Assembly (NCBI RefSeq): GCF_002245535.1
Contig: NZ_NKCN01000001.1
Location: 62,001 to 126,000 of the forward strand
Direction of reading: 5' to 3'
Length of the DNA: 64,000 nt
DNA from: Mycobacterium lehmannii
GTDB taxonomy: Bacteria > Actinomycetota > Actinomycetes > Mycobacteriales > Mycobacteriaceae
Position 1 is the stretch's first letter, and each line of letters begins with the position of its first letter. Made by a program: the position numbers and the translations under genes. A model generated the notes under the pieces. It had not been told where the DNA came from and did no database searches. It worked only from the letters and a program-made list of their open reading frames with translations. This document shows, one piece after another, positions 47,898 through 56,530 of this stretch.

Positions 47898-48490
47898 GCA
47901 GACCGCCTCGGTCGCGCCGCGTCTACCAACTGACGCTTGCGACAGTAAGTAGTCGCCCGAAATACCAACACGTTTCGCACCGAATCGCAGCCGCCGGACC
48001 TTCCAAGACTGCCCGTCTCTATTCTTCTAGAAATTGCCATTCGACATCGCAGCGCTCCGGCACACGGCACGATTGAGTCGCATCGCCGACGACGCGTTGT
48101 ATCCGTCGACTCGACATTGCGCTAAATGGTGCCCGCGGTGGGCCTAATCATTGTTCCATGCAAGCCCGACGGTCGGCCTACCTGACAATCTGGTCACGTA
48201 CGTCACGAGCGCGAGACAGATAACACCGAAGTGTCCCATTTCTGCCTGTTGAAGTGCAGTGAACTGTGTGTCATTCTTGTGCAGCAAACAATAGTTGTTT
48301 CTGCGACTATCTGAAAGAGGATCTGCGACTAAGAAAATCTGCTTGATAAAGGGGGCGATTGACCCAAAGATATGTTCCGGCGTAAAGTCCTGCACCGTCC
48401 TCGATCGCACACTGGGGGGAAAGCGGGCTTGTCATACCGATCGGCGGGGTGCGGTGCGGGGCACCTCGGGCATGAGCGCGGGAGCGATCG
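47898..48490. other. AT-richer non-coding region upstream of the mce cassette
   Basis: No convincing gene is seen in these 593 bp. The base composition is clearly less GC-rich than the flanks, with stretches such as TTCTTCTAGAAATT and AAGAAAATCTGCTTGAT. An 88-codon reverse frame (48144-48410) has no recognisable features. There is no trace of yrbE permease genes. It holds an inverted repeat at 48286-48300 and a tandem 10-bp repeat at 48300-48331, probably control signals for the mce genes. Confidence 0.6.
48286..48331. promoter_or_regulatory. Possible mce operator: inverted repeat plus tandem direct repeat
   Basis: AAACAA-TAG-TTGTTT (48286-48300) is a perfect inverted repeat. TCTGCGACTA occurs at 48300-48309 and again at 48322-48331, a 22-bp step or two DNA turns, as expected for a regulator binding one face. 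They lie 160-205 bp before mceA. Confidence 0.45.
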
Positions 48491-49684
48491 GTGAAGCGCT
48501 ATCTGCTGCGCCCGCTCGTCGGATTGGCGTCGATCGCCGGACTCGTGGCGGTGTTCGCTTTGGCGGCGAGTCTATTTCGCGGCGACTTCGCCGATACCGT
48601 TCCGGTGACCGTGATCTCGCAGCGCGCCGGCCTAGTGATGAATCCCGATGCCAAGGTCGAAATCCGTGGCGTCCAGGTGGGACGGGTAGAGGCGATCGAA
48701 GCACTGCCCAGCGGTGAGGCGGCACTGCACCTGGCGATGGATCCTTCGCGGCTCGATGCGATTCCGGCCAACGCGCTCGTCGACATCGCGTCGCCAACGG
48801 TGTTCGGCGCCAAACAAGTCCAATTCGTCTTTCCCGAAGTCCCGTCACCCCAATCGCTGCGCGCCGGTCAGGTGATCGAGGCCCGGCACGTGATGGTCGA
48901 GGTGAACACCGTCTTCGAGCAGCTGACCTCGGTGCTGTCCACGATCGAACCGGCGAAACTGAATGCCACGCTCGGTGCGATCGCCCAAGCCGTATCCGGT
49001 CGTGGACACAAGTTCGGCAAGATGCTTTCCGACCTCGACTCCTACCTCGCGACGCTCGAGCCCAGCCTACCGGCGCTCAACCGCGATCTGGAACTGGCTC
49101 CCGGAATGCTTCGCGCATACGCAGACGCGTCAGGGGATCTCGTGTCGATCGCCGACAACGCGGCGACCATCAGCGATTCCATCGTCGACAAACAAGACGA
49201 TCTCGATGCGGCGCTCGTCAGCGTGATCGGGCTCGCCGATGTCGGCAACGAGGTGATCGCGCAGAACCGTCAGGCGCTGACCGACGTCGTGCGGCTGTTG
49301 GTCCCGACCACTTCCCTCACCAACGAGTACAACCAGGCGTTGTGGTGTGCGCTGGCCGGCATAGTCGAGTCAGCGCATTTCCCACCATTGAAAGCGCCGG
49401 GCGTCGAGGTGCTGGCCGGCTTCCTGTGGGCGCAGGAGCGGTATCGCTATCCCCTGGATCTGCCCAAGGCAGGCGCCGAGGGCGGTCCACAGTGCACCGG
49501 GCTGCCGAAGCTGCCGTTCGAGACCGCCGCACCGTATGTGGTGGCAGACACCGGTACCAATCCGTGGCGACGCACCTATCCGGGCATTGTCCTCAATGCC
49601 GACATCATCAAGCAGATCATGTTCCCCGACACCGAAACCGCTGGGCCGCCCCGTAATACAGCACAGATCGGAATGCCCGGATGA
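48491..49684 (+). CDS. mceA: MceA-type substrate-binding protein
   Basis: This is the first subunit of an Mce cassette. The 397-residue protein has an N-terminal membrane helix (about 10-30), the MCE/MlaD domain (about 36-115, SQRAGLVMNPDAKVEIRG and GRVEAIEAL) and a long helical part that would join the needle-like hexamer spanning the periplasm. GTG 48491 has GGGAG upstream; an ATG 19 bases earlier is out of frame. Paired cysteines (CALAG, CTGLP) lie in the C-terminal third. In known mce operons yrbEA-yrbEB precede this gene; here they are absent. Its stop overlaps mceB (ATGA). Confidence 0.9.
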   Translation: MKRYLLRPLVGLASIAGLVAVFALAASLFRGDFADTVPVTVISQRAGLVMNPDAKVEIRGVQVGRVEAIEALPSGEAALHLAMDPSRLDAIPANALVDIASPTVFGAKQVQFVFPEVPSPQSLRAGQVIEARHVMVEVNTVFEQLTSVLSTIEPAKLNATLGAIAQAVSGRGHKFGKMLSDLDSYLATLEPSLPALNRDLELAPGMLRAYADASGDLVSIADNAATISDSIVDKQDDLDAALVSVIGLADVGNEVIAQNRQALTDVVRLLVPTTSLTNEYNQALWCALAGIVESAHFPPLKAPGVEVLAGFLWAQERYRYPLDLPKAGAEGGPQCTGLPKLPFETAAPYVVADTGTNPWRRTYPGIVLNADIIKQIMFPDTETAGPPRNTAQIGMPG

Positions 49685-50706
49685 GGCGTTCGCTGCGGCC
49701 GACCGTGGTCAAGTTCGGGCTTTTCGCGCTCGTGATGACGTTGCTTACCGCATCGCTGTTCTTCATCTTCGGTCAATACCAAACCGGCAGCACCAAGGAT
49801 TACACGGCGGTGTTCGCCGACGCCTCCCGGCTGAAGACCGGAGAGTCCGTGCGGGTGGCCGGGATGCGGGTCGGCACGGTCAACGGCGTCAAGTTACGTC
49901 CCGACAAAACCGTGCTGGTCAGCTTCGACGCCGATCCGAATGTCCGCATGACCACGGGCACGCGAGCCGCGGTCCGGTACCTGAACCTGGTCGGCGACCG
50001 ATACCTGGAGCTGATCGAGGGGCCCGACGGAACACCGATGCCACCCGACTCGCAGATCCCGGTGGAGCGGACCCAGGGCGCCCTTGATCTCGACCTCCTT
50101 CTCGGCGGCCTCAAACCCGTTATCCGGGGACTCAATCCGGAGGATGTGAACGCCTTGTCGGCGTCGCTGATCCAGATCTTCCAGGGGCAGGGCGGCACCC
50201 TGCAGTCGCTGCTGAACAACACCTCCGGATTCACCACAGCCCTTGCCGAGCACAACCAGACGATCCAGGCGCTGATCGACAATCTGCGAACCCTGCTTAC
50301 GACCCTGAATCGCGAGGGGGACAAGTTCTCGGGCACGATCGACCGCCTGGAGAAGCTCGTCACGGAGCTTGCGGCTGAACGCGACCCGATCGGCACAGCG
50401 ATCGAGTCGCTGAACAACGGCTCGGCGTCCTTGGCCGACCTCCTCAGCGATGCGCGCACGCCGCTGGCGGGCACCATCGATGAGCTTGCCCGATTGGCGC
50501 CCAACCTCGACTTCCAGAAGGACCGGATCGACACAAGCCTGCAGAAGGCTCCCGAGAACTACCGGAAACTGGTCCGCACCGGGTCGTACGGGAGCTTCTT
50601 CAACTACTACATCTGCGAACTCAAGTGGCGGGTAACAGACCTGCAGGGCCGCACCGCCGTCTTCCCCTGGCTCAAACAGGAAAACGGGAGGTGCGCCGAG
50701 CCCTGA
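49681..50706 (+). CDS. mceB: MceB-type protein
   Basis: The 341-residue protein has one N-terminal helix (about 10-30, VVKFGLFALVMTLLTASLFF), the MCE domain with DASRLKTGESVRVAGMRVG and NLVGDRYLELIEGP, and a helical needle region rich in Asn/Leu/Thr (from about 145). It ends with YICELKWRVTDLQGR and a Cys, typical of MceB. It overlaps mceA by four bases and mceC by one, so the genes are translated from one transcript. Confidence 0.92.
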   Translation: MRRSLRPTVVKFGLFALVMTLLTASLFFIFGQYQTGSTKDYTAVFADASRLKTGESVRVAGMRVGTVNGVKLRPDKTVLVSFDADPNVRMTTGTRAAVRYLNLVGDRYLELIEGPDGTPMPPDSQIPVERTQGALDLDLLLGGLKPVIRGLNPEDVNALSASLIQIFQGQGGTLQSLLNNTSGFTTALAEHNQTIQALIDNLRTLLTTLNREGDKFSGTIDRLEKLVTELAAERDPIGTAIESLNNGSASLADLLSDARTPLAGTIDELARLAPNLDFQKDRIDTSLQKAPENYRKLVRTGSYGSFFNYYICELKWRVTDLQGRTAVFPWLKQENGRCAEP

Positions 50707-51806
50707 TGCTGAAATACCGTGGCAGACAACTCATCCGCGCCGGAATCCTCGGCGTGGTGCTGATCGTCCTCGTCATCGCCGTCGGACTCGCTCCGGAACG
50801 ACTGGTGTCATGGGCGACCGCGGTGCGGTATCAGGCGCAGTTCACCGACGCCGGCGGGCTGGCGGCGGGCAACGACGTCACTATCTCGGGGATCAAGGTG
50901 GGGACCGTCTCCGGCGTTGCGCTCCAGGGGCGCAACGCGCTGGTGACGATGGTGGTCGACGGCTCGGTGTCGCTGGGGTCGGACACCACCGCACATATCC
51001 GGACCGGAACGCTGCTGGGCGAGCGGGTCGTGACCCTGGAATCGAAGGGCGAGGGGTCACTGCACCCGATGGACGTGATCCCTGTGTCGCGTACCGCATC
51101 CCCGTATTCGTTGACCGAAGCGGTCAGCGAGCTGACGAGCAACACCGCGGGCACCGACACTGCGTCGTTGAACCAGTCCTTGGATACGTTGGCCGCGACC
51201 CTGGACCAGGTGGCGCCGCAGCTGGGCCCGGCGTTCGACGGGCTGACCCGGCTGTCAAGGGCGATCAACGACCGTGACGAAACGCTGGGGGATTTGCTCG
51301 CAAACGGCGCCGATGTCACCGAGATCCTGTCGGACCGCAGCCAGCAGGTGAGCACGCTGATTCTGAACGCCAACGACCTGGTGTCGGTGTTGTCGGCGCG
51401 GCGATACGCCATCGTCGAACTACTCGCGCACACATCGGCGTTATCCAAGCAGCTGTCCGGCCTCATCGCCGACAACGAGAAACAGCTCGCCCCCACATTG
51501 GATAAGCTCAACGGCGTCACCGAGATCCTGGAGCGCAACCGCGACAACATCGCCAAAGCGCTTCCCGGGCTGGCGAAGTTCCAGATCACGTTGGGCGAGA
51601 CGATCGGTAACGGTCCTTACTACCAGGCCTACATACCTAACATCTTCTTCGGTCAGATTTTCCAGCCGTTCTTCGATTATGCGTTCGGGTTCCGGCGCGG
51701 CGTCAACGCCGGCCAGCCGCCCGACAATGCCGGGCCGCGCGCAGAGCTTCCGTTCCCGTACAACGGAATTCCGATGCCCCATGAGCAATGGGGTCCCGGG
51801 CGGTGA
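50706..51806 (+). CDS. mceC: MceC-type protein
   Basis: The 366-residue protein has an N-terminal helix (about 11-30), the MCE domain FTDAGGLAAGNDVTISGIKVG, LGERVVTLESKGEG, and a helical region with regular Leu/Asn/Asp spacing to about residue 300. It ends in a Pro/Gly-rich tail (NAGQPPDNAGPRAELPFPYN). ATG 50706 shares its first base with the mceB stop (TGATG). No catalytic residues are expected; it would form part of the six-subunit Mce barrel. Confidence 0.92.
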   Translation: MLKYRGRQLIRAGILGVVLIVLVIAVGLAPERLVSWATAVRYQAQFTDAGGLAAGNDVTISGIKVGTVSGVALQGRNALVTMVVDGSVSLGSDTTAHIRTGTLLGERVVTLESKGEGSLHPMDVIPVSRTASPYSLTEAVSELTSNTAGTDTASLNQSLDTLAATLDQVAPQLGPAFDGLTRLSRAINDRDETLGDLLANGADVTEILSDRSQQVSTLILNANDLVSVLSARRYAIVELLAHTSALSKQLSGLIADNEKQLAPTLDKLNGVTEILERNRDNIAKALPGLAKFQITLGETIGNGPYYQAYIPNIFFGQIFQPFFDYAFGFRRGVNAGQPPDNAGPRAELPFPYNGIPMPHEQWGPGR

Positions 51807-53215
51807 ACAACATCTGGGTGAAGCGTGCGCTTGCTATGGCGCTGGCGGTGGTGCTCGTCGGCGGCGCCGTGGTCCTGTTCCGGCAGACCGTGTTGCGGCC
51901 CACGACCATCACCGCCCACTTCACCACCGCGACCGCCATCTACCCCGGTGACGAGGTCCGTATCGCCGGCGTCAAGGTGGGCTCCATCGAATCGATCAAA
52001 CCGGTCGGCACCCAGGCCGAGATGAGGTTGGTCGTCGACCACGGCATCAGGGTGCCCGCCGGCGCCAAGGCGGTTATCGTCGCGCAGAACCTGGTCTCGG
52101 CGCGGTACGTCCAACTGACACCGGCCTACGAGTCGGGACCGGTGATGGCCGACGGTGCCGTTATCCCGTTGGACCGCACGGCAGTTCCGGTCGAGTGGAA
52201 CGAGGTCAAAGAGCAGTTGATGCGCCTGGCAACGGACCTCGGCCCCGCCGAGGGTATGTCGACTGGTTCGGTCGGCAGGTTCATCGACAGCGCGGCCGGC
52301 GCGCTCGGCGGCAACGGCGACAAACTGCGTCAAACGCTTGCGCAGCTTTCGGGTGTCGGTCGCATACTCGCCGACGGCAGCGGCAACATCGTCGACACCA
52401 TCAACCACTTGCAGACGTTCGTCACCGCGCTGCGCGACAGCAACGAGCAGATCGTGCAGTTCCAGGACAGGTTCGCGACGTTGACCAGCGTCGTCGACGA
52501 CAGCCGATCCGATCTCGACGCCGCGCTGAAGAACTTGTCCGACGTCGTGGGCGGGACGACCCGGTTCATCAGGGGCAGCCGAGACCAGACCGCCGAACAG
52601 ATTCAGCGACTGGCCAACGTCACCCAGAACCTCGTCGACAATCGCATGGCATTGGAGAATGTACTGCATATCGCGCCGCACTCGATCGCCAACGCGGTCA
52701 ACATGTTTGACCCGCGTACCGGCGCCGCCAGCGGTGTGTTCGTGCTCAACAACCTGTCGAATCCGGTGTGGGCCATCTGCGGCATGATCGGGGCGCTGCA
52801 GAACGTCACCTCGCCCACCACCGGCAAGCTGTGCGCGCAGTACCTCGGGCCCGGCTTGCGCACGGCGAGCATTAACAACGTCCCGTTCCCGTTCAGCCTG
52901 TTCCTGACGGCGAACCCGCCGCCGTACATGCTGCGGTATTCCGAACCGGAACTGATGCCTGGTGCGGGCGGGCCGCCCGACGATCAGCCCGAGCCCCCTC
53001 CCGCGGTGTCGGCGTACACGGGAATCGGCGACGTGCCGCCGCCTCCCGGATGGGGCGCGCCGCCCGCCCCGCCCGGTCTGCCGCCCGCGGCCCTCGCGCC
53101 GGCGTCACCGGGCCCGCCGACCGTGCAGGACATGCTGTTGCCCGCCGAGCGGCCGAGTGCTCAGGCGCCACCGGCGGCGGTGGCCCCGGTCCCACACGGT
53201 GGAGCCCCCTCATGA
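51803..53215 (+). CDS. mceD: MceD-type protein
   Basis: The 470-residue protein has an N-terminal helix, the MCE domain (FTTATAIYPGDEVRIAGVKVG, QNLVSARYVQLTPAYESG), a helical needle region, and a long proline-rich C-terminus (from about 395, PPPPGWGAPPAPPGLPP). ATG 51788 is in frame 15 bases upstream, but GTG 51803 overlaps the mceC stop as GTGA like the other junctions and is preferred. It overlaps mceE by four bases. Confidence 0.9.
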   Translation: MNNIWVKRALAMALAVVLVGGAVVLFRQTVLRPTTITAHFTTATAIYPGDEVRIAGVKVGSIESIKPVGTQAEMRLVVDHGIRVPAGAKAVIVAQNLVSARYVQLTPAYESGPVMADGAVIPLDRTAVPVEWNEVKEQLMRLATDLGPAEGMSTGSVGRFIDSAAGALGGNGDKLRQTLAQLSGVGRILADGSGNIVDTINHLQTFVTALRDSNEQIVQFQDRFATLTSVVDDSRSDLDAALKNLSDVVGGTTRFIRGSRDQTAEQIQRLANVTQNLVDNRMALENVLHIAPHSIANAVNMFDPRTGAASGVFVLNNLSNPVWAICGMIGALQNVTSPTTGKLCAQYLGPGLRTASINNVPFPFSLFLTANPPPYMLRYSEPELMPGAGGPPDDQPEPPPAVSAYTGIGDVPPPPGWGAPPAPPGLPPAALAPASPGPPTVQDMLLPAERPSAQAPPAAVAPVPHGGAPS

Positions 53216-54372
53216 CGGCTCGTCGGATGGTGGCGGTCGGCCTGAGCATCCTGCTGACGGTCACCGGTTGCTCATTCCAGGGGGTCAACTCGCTACCCCT
53301 GCCGGGCGCGGTGGGCCGAGGGCCGGATAGCAACGTCTACCACCTCGAACTTGCGAATATCGGGACCCTCGAGTCGAATTCGCCGGTGATGATCGACGAT
53401 GTCGTGGTCGGCAGCGTCGGGAAGATGACGCTGCACGGCTGGCACATCGACCTGGAGGTCTCGGTCAAGCCCGAGGTCGTGGTGCCCGGCAACGCTGTGG
53501 CCACGGTGGGGCAGACCAGCCTCCTGGGATCGATGCACGTCGCGCTTGACCCACCGCCCGGCGACGAACCGCGCGGCAGGCTCAGTCCCGGCGCCACCAT
53601 CGCTCTCGACAGGACGTCGACCTATCCGTCGACGGAACAGACGCTGTCGTCGTTGGCGGCGGTGGTCAACGGCGGGGGACTGGGCCAGATCGGCGACATC
53701 ATCGCCAATTTCAATACCGCGCTGTCGGATCGTCAGGGAACGGTGCGCGATCTGATCACCCGGCTGGACAACTTCGTCGGGACCCTGTACCAACAGCGCG
53801 ACAACATCATCGCGACCATCGACGAGTTGAACAGGTTCTCGCAGCGGTTGGGTGATGAACAACGGCTGCTCACCCGCGCGCTCGACAAGATTCCACCCGC
53901 GCTCGAGGTCCTGATCCGGGAACGGCCCAACTTCACCACCGCACTGAATCGGTTGGGGCAGTTCAGCGATACGGTTTCCGGTTTGATCAACGATACGCAA
54001 GCCGACCTCGTGACGAATCTCCAGAACTTGGAGCCGACCCTGCGCGCGCTCGCCGACGTGGGCGCAGAGATCGACACCGCGCTGGCTGCCTTGCCGACGT
54101 TCCCGTTGAGCCAGAACTTGATCGACCGCGGGGTGCGCGGTGATTACGTGAATCTCTTCGTCACGGTGGACTGGACGAACGCGCGGCTCAAGCGTGGATT
54201 GCTGCTCGGCACCGCGCTCGGGCAGAACCGTGCATCGTTGATTCCCGCTCCGGGTGACCCCGGATACGACGCGTACTACACCAAATTCCCATTGGGCGTA
54301 GGCACCTCGCCCCCCTTCGGCCCGATTCCCGATGCTGCGCCCGCACCGTGGGAACCGGGGGGTGGTGGCTGA
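53212..54372 (+). CDS. mceE: MceE-type lipoprotein
   Basis: The 386-residue protein is the lipoprotein of the cassette: signal peptide to residue 19 and lipobox LTVTGC with Cys20, as in MceE/Lpr proteins. The MCE domain follows (NSPVMIDDVVVGSVGKM, GNAVATVGQTSLLGSMHVAL). Then comes the helical region, and a Pro/Gly-rich tail at the end. Acylation would hold it on the outer face of the inner membrane. Start ATG 53212 overlaps the mceD stop; the stop shares a base with mceF. Confidence 0.93.
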   Translation: MTARRMVAVGLSILLTVTGCSFQGVNSLPLPGAVGRGPDSNVYHLELANIGTLESNSPVMIDDVVVGSVGKMTLHGWHIDLEVSVKPEVVVPGNAVATVGQTSLLGSMHVALDPPPGDEPRGRLSPGATIALDRTSTYPSTEQTLSSLAAVVNGGGLGQIGDIIANFNTALSDRQGTVRDLITRLDNFVGTLYQQRDNIIATIDELNRFSQRLGDEQRLLTRALDKIPPALEVLIRERPNFTTALNRLGQFSDTVSGLINDTQADLVTNLQNLEPTLRALADVGAEIDTALAALPTFPLSQNLIDRGVRGDYVNLFVTVDWTNARLKRGLLLGTALGQNRASLIPAPGDPGYDAYYTKFPLGVGTSPPFGPIPDAAPAPWEPGGGG

Positions 54373-56054
54373 TGCTGCCGCGGATGGTGCGCATTCAGCT
54401 CGTGATCTTCTCGATCGCGTCGATCATCGGCGTGGTCGCAATGGTGTTCGCCTACATGCAGGTGCCCACCCTGCTGGGCATTGGGAAGATCACCGTCACA
54501 ATGGAGTTGCCGTCCTCCGGTGGGCTCTACCGGTTCGCCAACGTCACCTATCGTGGGGTGCAGATCGGCAAGGTGACCGAGATGGACGTGTCCCGCACCC
54601 GGGCCACCGCGACGCTGCGGCTCGACACCTCGCCGAGAATCCCGTCCGATCTGCAGGCCGAAGTGCGCAGCGTGTCAGCCGTCGGCGAGCAGTACGTCGA
54701 GCTGCTTCCGCGCACCGAGTCGCCGCCATATCTGGAAGACGGATCAGTGATCGCCATGTCCGACACCACGATTCCGCAGCCGGTGAGCCCGATGCTCGAG
54801 CAGGTGAACACCCTGATCGCGAGCATCCCCAAGGGTCGCCTTAGCGAATTGATCGACGAATCGTACAAGGCGTTCAGCGGAGCCGGCTTCGACATGGGTT
54901 CGCTGGTGGACTCGGCGGCCACGGTTTCCGAAGCCCTGAACGAGGACCCGTCGCGCTCGGCGAGGTTGGCCGAAGACTCGGTGCCTCTGCTGGATTCGCA
55001 GGTCCGCTCGACCGACTCGTTGCGGGTGTGGGCGCGACGCCTCGCCGGGCTCACCGGTCAGGTCGTGGCCAATGACCCGCAGCTCCGCACTCTTCTGGAC
55101 GAGGGCCCCACCGCCGCGGACGAGGTCGGTGCCCTGCTCGAACAGATCAAGCCGACACTGCCGGTGCTGCTGGCCAACATGACCACCATCGGTCAGGTTG
55201 CAGTCACCTACCGTCCCTCGCTGGAGCAGGTGCTCGTGCTGTTACCGCCGTTCGTGGCCAACGTGCAGTCGTCGGCTCCCCATAACAATCCCACGGGTAT
55301 CGCCCTGGGTGATTTCCGCATTCAGATGGCCGACCCCAACCCGTGCACCGTCGGCTTCCTGCCGCCCTCGCAATGGCGGAGCCCGGACGATCAGACCACG
55401 GTCGACACGCCGGACGGGATTTATTGCAAGCTGCCGCAGGATTCGCCGATCATCGTGCGTGGTGCGCGCAATGCGCCGTGCATGGGGGTTCCCGGTAAGC
55501 GGGCGCCGACCGTCGAGCAGTGCTACAGCGACAAACCCTATAAACCGCTGGCGATGCGCCAGCACACTCTCGGTGCGTATCCGATCGATCCGAATCTCAT
55601 CGCACAGGGCGTGCCGCCCGACGACCGGGTCAGGGCCGACGCGAACCTCTTCGCCCCGCTGGAGGGCACGCCGCTGCCGCAGGGCACGGTACCGCCGATC
55701 CCGCCTCCGCCGCTCGCACCCGGAGCGAAGATGCCGTCGCTGCCTCCAAACGCGATCCCGCCCCTTGTTTCGCAACCGGTGGACCAGCAGGGCGCCGATG
55801 CGCCCGCACCGCAGGCGGCGACCCCGCATGGGCCGCCGGCGCCTACGGGTCCGGTGCCGCCCACGGGCGCCGTACCGGCGGTGCCGAGTTCGGTCACCGG
55901 CACCGCCACCGAGGGGCCGTCCGTCGCCATTGCGCATTACGATCCGCAGACCGGCCAGTATGCGACACCGGACGGAAATGTCGGCCGCCAAAGCGATCTC
56001 GTCGAGAGTCCGAAGTCGTGGCAGGAGCTGATTTACGAGGGAGGCCAGCAGTGA
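54372..56054 (+). CDS. mceF: MceF-type protein with long Pro-rich tail
   Basis: The last Mce subunit, 560 residues, has an N-terminal helix (about 5-28), the MCE domain (LPSSGGLYRFANVTYRGVQIG, SAVGEQYVELLPRTESPP), a helical part, a Cys-containing region (CTVGFLPPSQWRSPDDQ, IYCKLP, CMGVPG, QCYSDKPYKPLAMRQH) and a 130-residue proline-rich tail ending near YDPQTGQYATPDG. The YDPxTGxY motif is a usual MceF ending. Its stop overlaps the next gene by four bases (GTGA). Confidence 0.92.
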   Translation: MLPRMVRIQLVIFSIASIIGVVAMVFAYMQVPTLLGIGKITVTMELPSSGGLYRFANVTYRGVQIGKVTEMDVSRTRATATLRLDTSPRIPSDLQAEVRSVSAVGEQYVELLPRTESPPYLEDGSVIAMSDTTIPQPVSPMLEQVNTLIASIPKGRLSELIDESYKAFSGAGFDMGSLVDSAATVSEALNEDPSRSARLAEDSVPLLDSQVRSTDSLRVWARRLAGLTGQVVANDPQLRTLLDEGPTAADEVGALLEQIKPTLPVLLANMTTIGQVAVTYRPSLEQVLVLLPPFVANVQSSAPHNNPTGIALGDFRIQMADPNPCTVGFLPPSQWRSPDDQTTVDTPDGIYCKLPQDSPIIVRGARNAPCMGVPGKRAPTVEQCYSDKPYKPLAMRQHTLGAYPIDPNLIAQGVPPDDRVRADANLFAPLEGTPLPQGTVPPIPPPPLAPGAKMPSLPPNAIPPLVSQPVDQQGADAPAPQAATPHGPPAPTGPVPPTGAVPAVPSSVTGTATEGPSVAIAHYDPQTGQYATPDGNVGRQSDLVESPKSWQELIYEGGQQ

Positions 56055-56530
56055 TACGTGCGTTGTCGATGGCGGCGGCGATCATCGCGACGATCCACTT
56101 CGCGCCTCATGCGCAGGCGCAGAATGAGGTCGCGATCAACGGCGTCTTCACCGCGTTCTCCGACGGCCGGTGGGCAACGACCAACGACTCGCGTCACGAC
56201 GAGGCAAGCGTGACGCAGACGTGGACGATCACTTCTTCGTGCACCACGTATCAGGACTGCACCGGTCGGGTCGAGAGCGACCAGGGCTGGAGCGCGGATC
56301 TGGTGTACATGAGCGGCCGGTGGAAGGTGACCAGGACCGTGCCGGACTGGGAACCGTGCATCGACGGTACGGCCTACCCGGGCAAGCAGTCGTGGGTGTT
56401 CTGGCTGGGTTATCCGCAGGACCCCAACAAGTACGAGGGGTGGGACAAGACCGAGGGTCCCAGTGGCGCCTGCGGTTTCAACAAGGTGCTCGACATCGAG
56501 ATGCCGTTCAGGCTGACCCGCGTGGGTTGA
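56051..56530 (+). CDS. Small secreted cysteine-containing protein at the end of the mce cassette
   Basis: This 159-residue protein has a signal peptide (residues 1-23, cleavage after HAQA) and a mature domain beginning NGVFTAFSDGRWATTND. It carries five cysteines (SSCTTYQDC, EPCIDG, GACGFNK), several probably disulfide-bonded. I recall similar exported proteins of unknown function in mycobacteria but cannot name a function. GTG 56051 overlaps the mceF stop, so it belongs to the same operon and may serve the Mce complex as a soluble binding or accessory factor. Its 3' end overlaps the convergent DapB-like gene by 23 bp. Confidence 0.8.
   Translation: MIRALSMAAAIIATIHFAPHAQAQNEVAINGVFTAFSDGRWATTNDSRHDEASVTQTWTITSSCTTYQDCTGRVESDQGWSADLVYMSGRWKVTRTVPDWEPCIDGTAYPGKQSWVFWLGYPQDPNKYEGWDKTEGPSGACGFNKVLDIEMPFRLTRVG

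Noticed and set aside
48144..48410. An 88-codon reverse frame upstream of mceA
   Set aside because: It lies in the AT-richer gap, has no clear ribosome-binding site and no similarity I recognise. It is not YrbE-like, which would be a hydrophobic membrane protein of about 250-290 residues.
47898..48490. yrbE gene remnants
   Set aside because: I looked for hydrophobic frames on both strands that could be broken YrbE proteins and saw none.
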